Numbered from the stretch's first letter, positions 47,947 through 58,039 are shown. The stretch is 64,000 nt of DNA from Ophioderma brevispina (GCA_023653785.1 JAMKCH010071837.1:1-64000); one strand, 5' to 3'. Notes: generated by a model from the sequence alone, not told the origin. Program-made: numbers and translations.

Positions 47947-48066
47947 GGTCCACACTAGCCTAGTCTTGAAATCGCTTCCCAAATGGCCTGCAGTCATTTG
48001 GGAAGCCATCTCAAAAGCCACCGGGACTTAAGTGTTTTAAGTATACTGACTCTGTCAGGTTTGAAA
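47947..48066 (+). repeat. Dispersed repeat F with inner palindrome
   Basis: CTAGCCTAGTCTTGAAATCG is followed by CTTCCCAAATG, a short loop and CATTTGGGAAG, then CCATCTCAAAAGCC and GAAATGGTTAA. It matches other family F copies. Confidence 0.6.
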
Positions 48067-48554
48067 TGGTTAAAGGTATACCTTTATTTTGAGTTCTTGT
48101 GGATTGTTTTGTGCCCACACATCACTTATGCATTGCTGCACAAGCATCCCAATGTGTATTTATCAGTATTCAGTGAAGCGATTAGATGTTTTGTAACAGC
48201 ACCTTTCTCTCCAGCTATTGCAGGATGTTCATTCCTCACCTCCTTATTGGATTCTGATGATGTCCTTTTTTCCCTCTTTCTAGTCCCTAAGTATTTCGTC
48301 ACTCGTGCATCGCTGCACAAGCAAACATGCAGTGCATTTGTCATTCTTACGGAGCTAGAACCATTCGTGCAATATGATTGGTTTTCAACAGTTTAATTTG
48401 AGGCAACAGTTGACAGTTAGTACACACTTTATGACATTATTTTAAGTTAATGAATAGCACCCAAATTGTATGATTTTACTACATGGACATCTGTAAATGT
48501 TGTGTATGTTCATTGCGTTATCAGGTGTGTTATCAGGTTGTTCAATATTTTTAC
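48067..48554. other. Non-coding, doubtful open frame
   Basis: A 137-residue + frame (47983-48396) starts inside repeat F. The words TGCACAAGCA and GCATCGCTGCACAAGC recur about 170 bp apart. No domain is recognised, so no gene is called. Confidence 0.35.
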
Positions 48555-48556
48555 TA

Positions 48557-48702
48557 TAGTATTTGTCAAAATCCCTTGGACATGTAACTATGTATGTCCG
48601 CTTTCCCTCCAATACAATGCACTGTTGGACTACATGTAAGCGCAGTTTGCGCAAAAAGATACGCGCGCGTATGTCATGTCCAAGGGATTATGACAAACAC
48701 TA
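48557..48702. mobile_element. 146-bp MITE with TA target
   Basis: The ends TAGTATTTGTCAAAATCCC and the complement of TAGTGTTTGTCATAATCCC continue with TTGGACATG on both sides, giving about 28 bp of inverted repeat. TA flanks at 48555-48556 and 48703-48704 fit a Tc1/mariner-type target. The centre includes ACGCGCGCGT. Confidence 0.75.
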
Positions 48703-48952
48703 TAGCTGGAGGCAGTCATATTATTGTTGTATTTTAATCTTTCAATACTCTTTTAAAAACAGTAGGCTGAGGTATTCCATACAAAAATAATGGTTTTCGG
48801 GTGTGTTAAATAATAAGGTCATAAACACATTAACTAGGTCTAAAACAACGCTTCCATTTTCTAAATATTCTCTGCTATTCACAGCTATCAGATGTTATGT
48901 AACAAGATCTAACTCTGAAATTTTAACTACTTAGTTCTCCAGGTAGACAAGG

Positions 48953-49122
48953 ATGGATATTTATTAATCTTTCCGGGAGATAGCCAGCGCACACAAGCGT
49001 TGAAAAAAACCCATGTGCGCTTGGCTGGATTCGAACCGGCGACCTCCGTATTTTACTAGCACGGCGCTCTAAGCAACTGAGCTACTGGGTTGGTAGAGGA
49101 GCGATAGATATCATCTATAGGG
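48953..49122 (-). mobile_element. tRNA-derived SINE, minus-strand copy
   Basis: Read on the minus strand it has a leader (CCTATAGATGATATCTATCG), a tRNA-like head with box A and box B, and then a unique tail (CCCATG/GGGTTTTTTTCAACGC through CTGGCTATCTCC and GGAAAGATTAATAAATATCC). The same unit occurs in opposite orientation at 49217-49883, head to head. It is too short to encode anything. Confidence 0.75.
49019..49091 (-). pseudogene. tRNA-Thr(AGT)-like head of SINE
   Basis: On the minus strand box A is TAGCTCAGTTGCTTAGAGC (49066-49084) and box B is GGTTCGAATCC (49027-49037). The anticodon region CTAGTAA would give AGT (Thr), but two extra A residues enlarge the loop to 9, and the acceptor ends do not pair. 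It is a tRNA-derived promoter, not a working tRNA. Confidence 0.7.
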
Positions 49123-49169
49123 GTTTGGTTCAAAAGGTGTCCATCGCTGTCCTAGCGGATAGCAGACAA

Positions 49170-49215
49170 GGATGGATATTTATTAATCTTTCCCTGGAGA
49201 TAGCCAGCGCACAAC
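49170..49215 (-). repeat. Isolated SINE tail fragment
   Basis: GGATGGATATTTATTAATCT, TTCCCTGGAGATAGCC and AGCGCACA repeat the sequence at 48950-48995 in the same orientation, between the two SINE copies. It is probably a third, truncated SINE. Confidence 0.7.
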
Positions 49216-49245
49216 ACCTATAGATGATATCTATCGCTCCTCTAC

Positions 49246-49320
49246 CAACCCAGTCTTGATAGCCCAATTGGTTAGAGCGCCATGCTAGTAAAATACGGAG
49301 GTCGCCGGTTCGAATCCGGC
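49246..49320 (+). pseudogene. tRNA-Thr(AGT)-like head of SINE
   Basis: Box A TAGCCCAATTGGTTAGAGC (49260-49278) and box B GGTTCGAATCC (49307-49317) are present, with a perfect T-arm GCCGG/CCGGC. The AGT anticodon falls at 49287-49289. The same two-base loop expansion as the other copy shows the defect is ancestral to the SINE. Confidence 0.7.
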
Positions 49321-49328
49321 AAAGAGCA

Positions 49329-49824
49329 CATATGGAATCACACCACTAAATAACTCCCCATAGACTTGTGTACAAAATGACCTCTCACCAAACGTCGATT
49401 TCTCGGCTATAGAGCGACTGGTTACTTCAAAACTGAATTTTTTTGGAAGATTAGCACCATACCTCTTCAACAAAAATGAAAAAGTCATATGATGAAGGCT
49501 GATTTTTTTAGCTACAGCGCATCAAAAGATTTGCATGTTTTCAAAATGTTCACGCCTAGTTGAGTGTTACTAGAAACTAAAATTGTACAGTTTCCCCAAA
49601 CCCTCAGAAATTATACAAAAATGGCACAGACAAAATCTTTACCACCCAAATGGTTTGTTACTAGTCCACACATTATGATTAATTTCAAATTTCATTTAAA
49701 AACACAACTCATCAACATTTTGTGACTCTTCATTTAGACAAGGGCCATATTCCGGACGCCAACACTGTCTCGGCACTGACGTCGTCTGCTACACCTAGTT
49801 TATTTAGTGGTGTGATTCCATATG
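49329..49824. mobile_element. MITE nested in the SINE
   Basis: The ends CATATGGAATCACACCACTA and TAGTGGTGTGATTCCATATG are perfect inverted repeats that continue to AATAA/TTATT. The uninterrupted SINE has only CATG at this point, so CATATG may be a target duplication or part of the element. The minus frame at 49285-49488 spans it and is not a gene. Confidence 0.8.
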
Positions 49825-49883
49825 GGGTTTTTTTCAACGCTTGCGTGTGCTGGCTATCTCCAGGGAAAGATTAATAAATATCC

Positions 49884-50518
49884 AAGATCTGACTCTCTGT
49901 TGCAAAACTTTCACATGATCATAGTTGAACAGGGACACAAAATATCTTACTATGGTATATTTTGTGTCTAGTATTACACCATTGATTTTAGAGATGGATC
50001 TTAGACCAGGTCCCTGCTTTAAGATAACAAGTTCCCAAGCACCAAGCTTGGAGGCTTCAATTGAATATTTTCCCATCCAGTAATCTGAGTTTTTCTTTTT
50101 AGAGCTACCATTTTAAATACTCCACATTTTTAGGAGAGAAGTGAAAAATCAACTAAAATGATAATTTGGATATCAAAAAGTGGTTGTTTCCATTCAATAT
50201 GGACTTGTCAAATGTTGAATGTAAACCAGAATTTTCTGCTCAATGTTTGTTAACATTGCCATGATGCTGAACAGGTTGTGATGTGAGAAGAATAAAAGGA
50301 GTAAGACAAGGAGATGGATAAGAAACCTCCCTGGAGGCATCACAGCGTGCAACAAGTTTTGCGTTTGCGAATTATTATACTGCAAACGATATCCCATGAG
50401 TACTTGCTACTGTTTGGACAATTTCATATTGGTACGCTAATGACGTAAAAGTGTATATGAAAACCCTGAAGGCTTGTAGGCTCTGAGGTGAGGTGTACTC
50501 ATGCCTCTATGCTAAATA
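49884..50518. other. Non-coding, no gene recognised
   Basis: Two minus-strand frames (49834-50076 and 50194-50397) have no recognised domain. Confidence 0.35.
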
Positions 50519-50575
50519 TTGTTGCATCTAGCAGGGAGGTATCTATCATGCCTCTCTGCATGGTAGATGCAACAA
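50519..50575 (+). other. Hairpin of about 57 nt
   Basis: TTGTTGCATCTA and TAGATGCAACAA pair perfectly over 12 bp, and GCAG-GGAGG then pairs imperfectly with CCTCTCTGC, leaving a TATCTATCATG loop. The fold resembles a small-RNA precursor or a tiny foldback MITE. A related GAGGTGTACTCATGCCTCT segment lies just upstream (50485-50510). Confidence 0.5.
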
Positions 50576-50635
50576 AATCTACTAGTACCTAACCCATCCA
50601 ATAAGGAAGATTCTCAAAAAAGGTTGTTGTAAAAA

Positions 50636-50735
50636 GGTGTTGAGATGGCTTCCCAAATGACAACAGGTCATCTAAGATGCCATCTCAAAAACTACTGACC
50701 TAAGACTAGGCTTGTTGGGACTCATTTTAATGTAT
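50636..50735 (-). repeat. Dispersed repeat F, inverted copy
   Basis: GAGATGGCTTCCCAAATGAC, GCCATCTCAAAAACTACTGA and CCTAAGACTAGGCTTGTTGG are the reverse complement of the family core, with the AGATGGC block mirrored inside. Confidence 0.7.
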
Positions 50736-51489
50736 TTTCAATCATCCTAATTCCAAATATGTTCATGATAATCCATAATTGTGAAATTTGCGAAAACATT
50801 GGGAAAAGGTTATGCCTAGAGTGCTCATTAGTCATTGGGCTAAGAATTATGAGGACAAATACACCAAAAATTGACTTATTTGGATCAAAATCAAGTCCTA
50901 AGGCTTGTATTCTTTGGACACTTTAAAACAATTGGACAAGCCTTATTGTTGTGTGTTTGGTTCCACAATTGGTGCTATGTTCTGCAGACTCCAATAATGT
51001 ACCCTTCTGTTTTTGAACCAAGCTGTATGGGCTTTCACAAGTTACAAAAATACAACCTGGAAAAACCCACCAATTGTAAAACCGTAAATTTTGGCTCTTA
51101 TTTTGAAAGCAGAGTACCAGTGTGTGTGTCTTTAAATTGTCATATCACTGCTATTGGTCAGAAAGCCATGGATTAAATAGATTTTTACCAGGTTTTCCCA
51201 GAAAATTGCATAAAACTGATACTTAGAAAATGACTGGATGAGGTGCATATTTTTAATAGCTTGAGAAATTTATTAGGTCTAAATTAAAACTCATACTTAT
51301 TGAAAGTTCATGTTCCATCTAATAGTAAACAGCCTATAATAATTCCTGTGTGTCTCTGTATACCTTATTCCCAACTCACAATAGGATATCATTGTTTTCT
51401 AATCCAACCATATTGTATATAACCCATTCAGTATATAATGTGTTTTTCATGCGTATCATTTCCCTTTGCAAATAGATAAATGTGCATCC
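50736..51489. other. Non-coding, no gene recognised
   Basis: A 101-residue + frame at 50871-51176 has no recognised domain or splice context. Confidence 0.35.
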
Positions 51490-51493
51490 TTAA

Positions 51494-51724
51494 CTCTATG
51501 GGCCCAAAGGGGTTGAATTCATTCAGAGTTAATATTTATCAATTTCCCCCAAACTGTATTTTCATGAAATATTCAGAGTCAGCATGAAATATACATTCAA
51601 ATGAGTCCAAACAAGCCTAGTCTTAGGTCAGTGGTTTTTGACATGGCTTCCCAATTTGGGATGCCATCTGCATAACCACTAACTTCTGTTATAAGCTATT
51701 CAGAAACTGTCAGTGTTGAAAAGG
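51494..51724 (+). mobile_element. Dispersed repeat F, TTAA-bounded copy
   Basis: TTAA 51490-51493 is followed by CTCTATGGGCCCAAAGGGG. The core AGTCCAAACAAGCCTAGTCT and TAGGTCAGTGG lies near 51603-51634. The right end GAAAAGG precedes TTAC, probably a mutated TTAA. Confidence 0.6.
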
Positions 51725-52014
51725 TTACTAGAATTCTCCAAGAGATACATTAGTAGTACATTAATTCACTTGATATGCCTTTCTTCACACATGACTGACA
51801 TTAGAGATCCTCTTACTGCCCTAGTGACTTCATAAGAGTCGGGGGATTGATGCAGTATTGCCAAGCAAGTAAGTGCCTAGCCTTTCCTGAACAAGATGAA
51901 TGTGATTATCACTTATTTAATAGTGTGTCTACAGTTTTATGTAGATTTAACTGGGTTTCTTTTATAGAGGATGTTTTACTCTATTAAGCAGAGGGGGACT
52001 ACAAACCAATGACC

Positions 52015-52300
52015 CAGAGGGTGTATTGAATCCATCCCACAATGCAACAGTTTGGTAAATTTCACCCCTATAAGGTCATGTGATCTCATAAATATCCTAT
52101 TCTTAGCACTTAAAAACCCTGATGTTTACACTTATTTTAGCCTGGAAAGTGCTAGTACTTAAAAGGAATTTTCATCATGATCATGAAATGTTTTGTGGTC
52201 ATTAAACTTCTTGAACACACATCCCTAAGGACTGACATGTGTTCAGTACAGTACATGCACATTGCATTGCATTATGGGATTGGTTCAAAACACCCTCTGT
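52015..52300. mobile_element. hAT-type MITE with perfect 8-bp target duplication
   Basis: The left end CAGAGGGTGTATTGAATCCA mirrors the right end, with TGGGAT and ATTATGGGAT continuing the match (about 30 bp). CAATGACC flanks exactly at 52007-52014 and 52301-52308. The interior matches the partial copy at 792-1135. Confidence 0.9.
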
Positions 52301-52308
52301 CAATGACC

Positions 52309-54513
52309 TATTACATGGAACTAGGCTAAATAAAACATGCTTTGTAGGATAGAAAGAAGCATTAAGTGCAAATATGTTTTTGCAGGTGTTGAATTATGAA
52401 TTTGAAATCACTGGTGATTTTCACACCAAAAGACTATTTTAGGATGTGTTATGGAGGGGTTAGGAGTTTAGATCCCGATATGATTAAGCAGAGACACAGT
52501 GATTACCAAAAATGTGGACCAAAAGTACTGTGTTGTTCTACTTTGGAGTATTTCTTATTCTACAAAACAACCCTCATTTATGAGAAATGATCAATATTCT
52601 TTTGGGAAAACCCACTTTTGGAAGAGAGTCCACATTTTAATGAAACAGTCCACTTTAAATAAAATTTGCCTCCTCAAAATTACATCCTGGTTATGATGGT
52701 TACCCAAAAGTGATGCCACTTACCTGTTGGGTTGAATAAGAATTGGGACAATGAAGGAAAAATATGTGAAATATTTTCAGTATAATGTTTGGTTTTGTGT
52801 CTGAATATTAAAATCAAATATGTGAACATCATAAGTTTCTTTTTCAAATGAAGTATTACAGATATGAAGAGTTTACTTTGAGTGTCATATCACATCTCTC
52901 AGCGGATACCTGTTTTGGTTGTATTGATACTCGAACGCAAACATTTATGAACATTGGTACTTAGCATGACCTGCACTTGTACCAATCGTGCAACTAGTCC
53001 CCTCAGATAAAATCCAACAGATTTCCTTTTGATGAGGAGATAGAGCCACATCCATCTCATCTTCACTTTATCTTGAACCAATCTGCATAACCTGAGGCGA
53101 AGACATTCAGTCAAACCATGCATATCTTCTTCAAATCATAACACAAGTATGATATTAGGAGTCAGGTGGTAATGACACATAGAGTTATGTTACAAGCATG
53201 CTTTGCTTTATGACAACTGTCAAGAAGGTCATGCTCTTATTGTCTGTATTACTTGCCCTAGGCTGCTGCTCGAAATTGTCATGGATGGACTAATATTGAC
53301 AAAGTAGACATTTTCATGGGATGTAATATTCATACATTTTTGTAATCAGTTATTGTCACAAGTTTAACAACCTATTATACCTGTATCCGGGACCTGTAGT
53401 TCCAAAGTTGTGTATTTATCCTCTAGACACATGGCTCTCAAAATGGAAGCATTTGAAATGTCCCTTGTCCAAAAAAAAAAAATATAAAAATGTGATTTTT
53501 GCACAGATTTTTAACAACTTTACATTTATGGGTAGTTTGAGTATTGGACCTCCATAGTTGTCGGTCTGGACAACAGTATCGAAACATGTGTCATCACTGT
53601 CAGCCTCCTCTCACAGGACACAGTTCAGTGAATCAGCTATACATGTGAGCTAACTGAACCCTTGGACTCTCTGGGTATTGTATATCTTACCCAGAAAGCA
53701 AAGCTGAATTTGAACTATGCTGGGGAATGAGATTAGAAACGACCTGAGTACTGAATTTTGGTGCAAAGGAAACTTTGTTGATTAAAGCAACTAGGTCAAA
53801 TCCATATTAACAAGTAAAGTTAACTCAAAGAAGATTACTTTTTCTCCTGATTGATTACATTTGGCATTTTGATGTGTAAAACTTTGATTGTAGCTAGCAG
53901 ATTTGATGCATAATTTGACAGAAAGAACCACAGGACTAATTCTAGGTATATTTGAATGCATTTTGAATACTGCTTTCAAATATGGTTATGGCAGTTTATA
54001 ATATGGGCATTTTTAACAATTTAAAAAAAGGACTTTGTTGATTTCACTCGACTCTCCCTCACAAATGGTTAAAAGTGCTTCATCTCAACGATCCCCTAAC
54101 AACCTGTGAAAGCACTTCTATCAGGAGCTATTTTTAGTAGCAGTACTCCACATAATTTCCATCACAAGCACGCAAATCTTTCCTAAATATTTCTTTGCAT
54201 CTTGTTCCTTTCTTCTCCTCCTGCCAAAAAAATGAAGCCATTTCCTCTTGAGTAATACCCCTTCTTCTCACCCTGTTTATGCAGTGAGTCGTTATGGTAC
54301 ACATTATAACCAACAAGAAGCATTTGATATATATCTTATCAGCTTCACCCAATATTGCCTCAAATTGCCCCAAGTTGCCGCAGAAGATGAACTCATCTTA
54401 TGAACAATTAGGCAACCACACCTGCACTCATTCATTCAGTAGAATGCCCGCAAGAAAAGCGGCTAGAAAATGCCTCAACATGCATCAGCGTAATTATGTT
54501 CAAATAGTTCGTC
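52309..54513. other. 2.2 kb non-coding, no gene recognised
   Basis: A + frame at 52396-52590 follows TTTTTGCAG but meets a stop before any donor. The ACACAGTTCAGTGA and AACTGAACCC-TTGG words at 53617-53670 resemble repeat E. Minus frames at 52899-53123 and 54134-54373 have no domain. Confidence 0.35.
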
Positions 54514-54517
54514 TTAA

Positions 54518-54721
54518 CCCCCTATGTTCTGTAGACGACTAGAGTTACTCGGGCTTCAATTTTTTCCAAAAATTGCAAAATTATGCATTTTTATGACCAT
54601 ACTTGAAACCAGCATGAAAGCTACATTCAAATGAGTCCAAACAAGCCTAGTCTTAAAACACTGGTTTTTGAGGTGGGCTTTGAGATCGCTTCTCATACAG
54701 AATCAATCGGAGGTGAAAGGG
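54518..54721 (+). mobile_element. Dispersed repeat F, best-bounded copy
   Basis: TTAA 54514-54517 is followed by CCCCCTATGTTCTG, and GGTGAAAGGG precedes TTAA 54722-54725. The core TGAGTCCAAACAAGCCTAGT lies near 54629. CCC...GGG termini on TTAA targets are the piggyBac pattern, unlike the AGG termini of the other TTAA families here. Length is 204 bp. Confidence 0.65.
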
Positions 54722-55097
54722 TTAAAGATTATATAATGATAGCACTGATTTCTTAGTATTTCACATCATGAGAAAACTAATTCATTATACTAGTAGTTAT
54801 ATACTAGAAACCAAAAATCATCTGTTTATGTTTGTGCAATTATAGTAAAAGTATAACACTGTCAAAATTGGATTGTTTCCTTCCCGAGTAGTCAACATTC
54901 CAAATTTTGATGTTGTGCTATATTTTTGCTGCACAGACAGTCAATATTTGCATAGTAACGTAAGTACAATTTTATGTGTTTCCCTCTGGCCCTAGACTGC
55001 AATGCTCTTCAAGTTCAAACTGTTTTCAATTGGTCAGATTATCTGTTTTCATGCATGACCATATATGAAAGCAACATGAAAATGTATTAAAATTAAT

Positions 55098-55204
55098 CCA
55101 AACAAGCCTAGTCTTAGGCCGGTGTTTTTTTGAGATGGCTTTCCGAATATTTGCATGTCATTTGGGAAGGCATGTCCATTCAGAATCTATCATGCTGGAA
55201 AGGG
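55098..55204 (+). repeat. Dispersed repeat F, right part
   Basis: CCAAACAAGCCTAGTCTTAG, TTTTTGAGATGGCTTTCC and GGAAAGGG followed by TTAA at 55205-55208. The left boundary is uncertain. Confidence 0.65.
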
Positions 55205-55208
55205 TTAA

Positions 55209-55918
55209 TATCATGAACCCCTCTATGGGCCAATGTATTGGTATACACTGGTTTGTGTGATATATTTATCCAATGAGAGACTTGTAAGAACAGCTTGAAA
55301 ATGTGTACAGCTAAGGTCTATTGGTGATTGTCATCAGCAGTTATTTGATGCTATATCATGTAGGAGCAATCATAGCTAATGTAAGAAAGGTGTTAGACCT
55401 CAAAGGGGTAGCCTCTCTGTCCTGTTAGCTAGCAGTAAGCATCTTGTTGTTTGTTGATTAGTGAGCTAAGTAGGCCGATATTAGAAGATAGTATTTATTG
55501 TTTTAAATGACCATGTAGTGTGATTGCAGAGTGCATGGCAATTGCATCTCACTGTTGATGGCCTGACGCAATATGGTATGTTGCTTGTGAGGGCTAAGGC
55601 CCATGCCTGGAAAAGTGGGGAATTTGGGAATCACATTCCTGGGAATCTTTTTCTATTTGGAAAGGGAAATCTTTGTCCTTTAAATAAAGCAATACACAAA
55701 TTTTAACAGATATTTTGATTGTATTCCCGAGATATTGGCATTTTTTCCAGCCCGGCTAAGGCTTTCCCTGTTTATAAGTGCAATAAGTGTTGTTTATTTG
55801 CAGGTCATCACTAGCTATGGGTTTTATAAAGAGGGACAACCCCTGACTGAGGCTTAAAAGAGTGGGTGTGCCAGGCATGTTTGGGTCTGTATCAGAGGAG
55901 GGGAAAAGGGCGTTTTAT
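55209..55918. other. Non-coding apart from a weak exon candidate
   Basis: It contains the candidate exon at 55530-55575 and otherwise nothing recognised. Confidence 0.35.
55530..55575 (+). CDS. Weak third exon candidate of the + strand gene
   Basis: A 46-base segment lies between TGTGATTGCAG and TATG|GTATGT. It is open in phase 0, the phase left by the exon ending at 36959, and reads SAWQLHLTVDGLTQY plus one base. The acceptor lacks a strong pyrimidine tract and the exon is short, so support is only the phase match, the donor and the plausible composition. If real, it would need a following exon in phase 1. One open segment starting at 61618 (AG|AGCCACATTC) fits that phase but has no clear donor. 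Confidence 0.25.
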
Positions 55919-56216
55919 CTGGTGGTATTTTAGCACAAAAGTCCTCTCTGGGTGCGCTCTAGGTGTTCTCATGCACTCTAGGTGTGCTCGGGGTGCGCTT
56001 GGGGTGCGATCTGGTTTTGACACTAGCTTCTTGTCTAAAACGGAATAAAGTTTGGGGTTTTTTTTTTTTTTTTTTTTTCTGCATCATAGTTTGACATAGA
56101 AAAGAGTAAAGAGAGTAGAAAAGAGGATTTTTCTAGTTTAGACGTCGCATGAAACCCAAGCGCACCCGGACTCCCGATCGCACCTAGAACGGACTTTTTG
56201 TGCTAAATACCACCAA
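55919..56216. mobile_element. Foldback MITE with 21-T centre
   Basis: The left arm TGGTGGTATTTTAGCACAAA and the right arm TTTGTGCTAAATACCACCA are complementary and continue with AGTCC and TCTAGGTGCG-TC blocks. The + strand between 55950 and 56015 repeats TCTAGGTG-GCTC-GGGTGCG. A run of 21 T sits at about 56058-56078. No target duplication is clear. Confidence 0.65.
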
Positions 56217-56480
56217 GTTTGATGCCAGGGCTACTCAATACTACATAACATGAAGATGTAGGTGGCTTTCTGGAAGGGGTATTTTGCAAATTAGGGGTAT
56301 CAAAAGTTCATACAGGGGTCAAAATTGAAAGGTCCGATTTTGTTGTTGAAACACCAATTTGTTGGTATGGTGACAGGGATCATTTTAAACATGTAATCTA
56401 CTGGGTGGTTGTTGTTATTTATGCCTCAGGTTCAATGAAATTAAGTAAGATTAACATGAATTAAGAAATCTGTTTAAGAT

Positions 56481-56664
56481 GAGAATAAAGGTATGATTTT
56501 GGGACCGGTACTCTCTCTTTTACGAATTGAACTAGCGATACCATTATTTTTGCATTTAGAACTCGCCTCAGGCCTCATTTGTTCTTCCACTAAAATAATG
56601 GCATCGCATTTGGTTTCATTCACCGTAAAAAGAGTACCGGATCCCAAAGCATACCTTTATTCTC
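56481..56664. mobile_element. Near-palindromic 184-bp MITE
   Basis: The left GAGAATAAAGGTATG, TTTGGGACCGGTACTCT and AATAATGG-like blocks are mirrored on the right by AGAGTACCGGATCCCAAA and CATACCTTTATTCTC. TAAGAT flanks both sides exactly (56475-56480 and 56665-56670). Almost the whole element is arm. The 76-residue frame across it is not a gene. Confidence 0.8.
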
Positions 56665-56670
56665 TAAGAT

Positions 56671-57134
56671 CGGCATGCTTTACCCAATTTAGGGCCTCGG
56701 CTATTGAATGGGTACCATCCTGAAAATGACTCTTAATTGAGTCGCATTTCACGCTCTTGTAGTCTTAACCGAGTGAAACCCTAGAACTGCCTTTCCAGAG
56801 CTAGATGCGTAATGTAAAATTCACAGAGCGCCCAACGTGACTTGTTGCATTATTGAAGTTTGCAGATCCCATAATGTAATACACGAACTGTTGGAATGAA
56901 CTTGACTTGACTGCAGGGTAAATAATCATTGTAGGGGGATCACAATAGATCGCAAGTATGCGTTTACCTTCATGTAGATCAAGTTACGCATAGCTCTATA
57001 ATTTGGATTGCTCATGCAGAGAGAGTGTTTGCTTTGTATATAAAAATATTGGTCATATCTGAAAATTTAATGAATATCTTGAATTGAAATGGTTTGGGAT
57101 GAGCTATTTCATAGTGTAGAATTTATGTATTTGT
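56671..57134. other. Non-coding, no gene recognised
   Basis: Nothing recognised. Confidence 0.35.
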
Positions 57135-57138
57135 TTAA

Positions 57139-57495
57139 AGGCTGACTCAGAGATTTCGAAATATAATTATTTGAGTAGAAATTAAAAATAGTCATCTGGA
57201 TCTAAAGATGGTCACCTAAAATGTTCAATTCCAAAGTTAGAGATGAATCGGATTTTCCGTTTTCATGAGGTAAACATTATGCACAGTATAACAGTGCCAT
57301 AGGATACCGTGTATAACAAAAATTCCGGATCCGGAATTTTATAATAAAGTTGTGATTTTCTATATGAAGGACTTCGATTTGGGCTTAGTTATTTCATACA
57401 ATGATTAGTATATGGACAGGCATTATGTACATGCAAAAAACATGATTTGTTTGAAAAATGAGTGCGCCCTCATTGGGAAATCTCTGAGTCAGCCT
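57139..57495 (+). mobile_element. TTAA MITE, family C copy 3
   Basis: 357-bp copy, very close to copy 1 at 30826, with perfect AGGCTGACTCAGAGATTTC ends apart from TTTCC at the right. TTAA flanks at 57135-57138 and 57496-57499. The central perfect 22-bp palindrome around TTCCGGATCCGGAA lies at 57319-57340. Confidence 0.92.
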
Positions 57496-57718
57496 TTAAC
57501 ACTCAGATTCCTGCATGTATTAAAGGTTGTTTAGAGGTTCTGGCTCAAAAGCTTTCACATGGATTTTATTTTCAGTGCATGTTTGCTTTCCTGGAATTGG
57601 AGATTTCATTTTGGGTCAAAATTGAAGAAACTTAATGAAAATGTTCCCTTGCAATGTTAATCAGAGGCATGTCGTCATTACCATTGTTGAAATTGCTTGG
57701 TGGGGGTATAGGAGATGG

Positions 57719-58039
57719 CTTAGGCGACGAAAATAAAAAACCCTGTTTTACGGGCCCGACCGACCCTGATTTTTCAGTTTTGCAGAATTTTTTTTTTTTA
57801 GTTTTTCCAAAAATCATGTAAAATCAGCCTGTTTTTAGCCCAAAGTTATCAATTTTGGCAAATTTTTTAAAGAAAATTTGTTTGTAAAAAATTTGCATAT
57901 TTTCTCTTGATTTTTCAGATTTTGGGGCTATTTTAGGCCAATTTTGAGCTCCAGAAAAGAAAAAAAAAGAAAAAAATTGCCCGACCGACCGACCCTACTC
58001 GAAAGGTCCGCTCAGGGTTTTCTTTTTTCGTCGCCTTAG
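57719..58039. mobile_element. MITE with TTAGGCGACGAAAA ends
   Basis: The left CTTAGGCGACGAAAATAAAA and the right complement CTAAGGCGACGAAAAAAG are followed by AAACCCTG on both sides. CCCGACCGACCCT occurs near both ends but in direct orientation relative to the strand. GGAGATGG on the left and GCAGATGG on the right are a candidate 8-bp duplication (7 of 8). Possibly hAT-type. Confidence 0.75.

Larger units (their letters stand above)
49217..49883 (+). mobile_element. tRNA-derived SINE, plus-strand copy interrupted by a MITE
   Basis: Head and tail match the minus-strand copy: leader CCTATAGATGATATCTATCG, tRNA-like head to about 49328, then tail from 49825 (GGGTTTTTTTCAACGC...) to 49883 (AATAAATATCC). 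The 0.5-kb between them is a separate MITE. Comparison with the uninterrupted copy gives the pre-insertion order. Confidence 0.75.

Noticed and set aside
47983..48396. 137-residue + open frame
   Set aside because: It starts inside dispersed repeat F and contains an internal direct repeat. There is no domain and no splice context.
49019..49320. Two functional tRNA-Thr genes
   Set aside because: Both have a 9-base anticodon loop and acceptor ends that do not pair, and both are embedded in the same SINE unit with its own tail.
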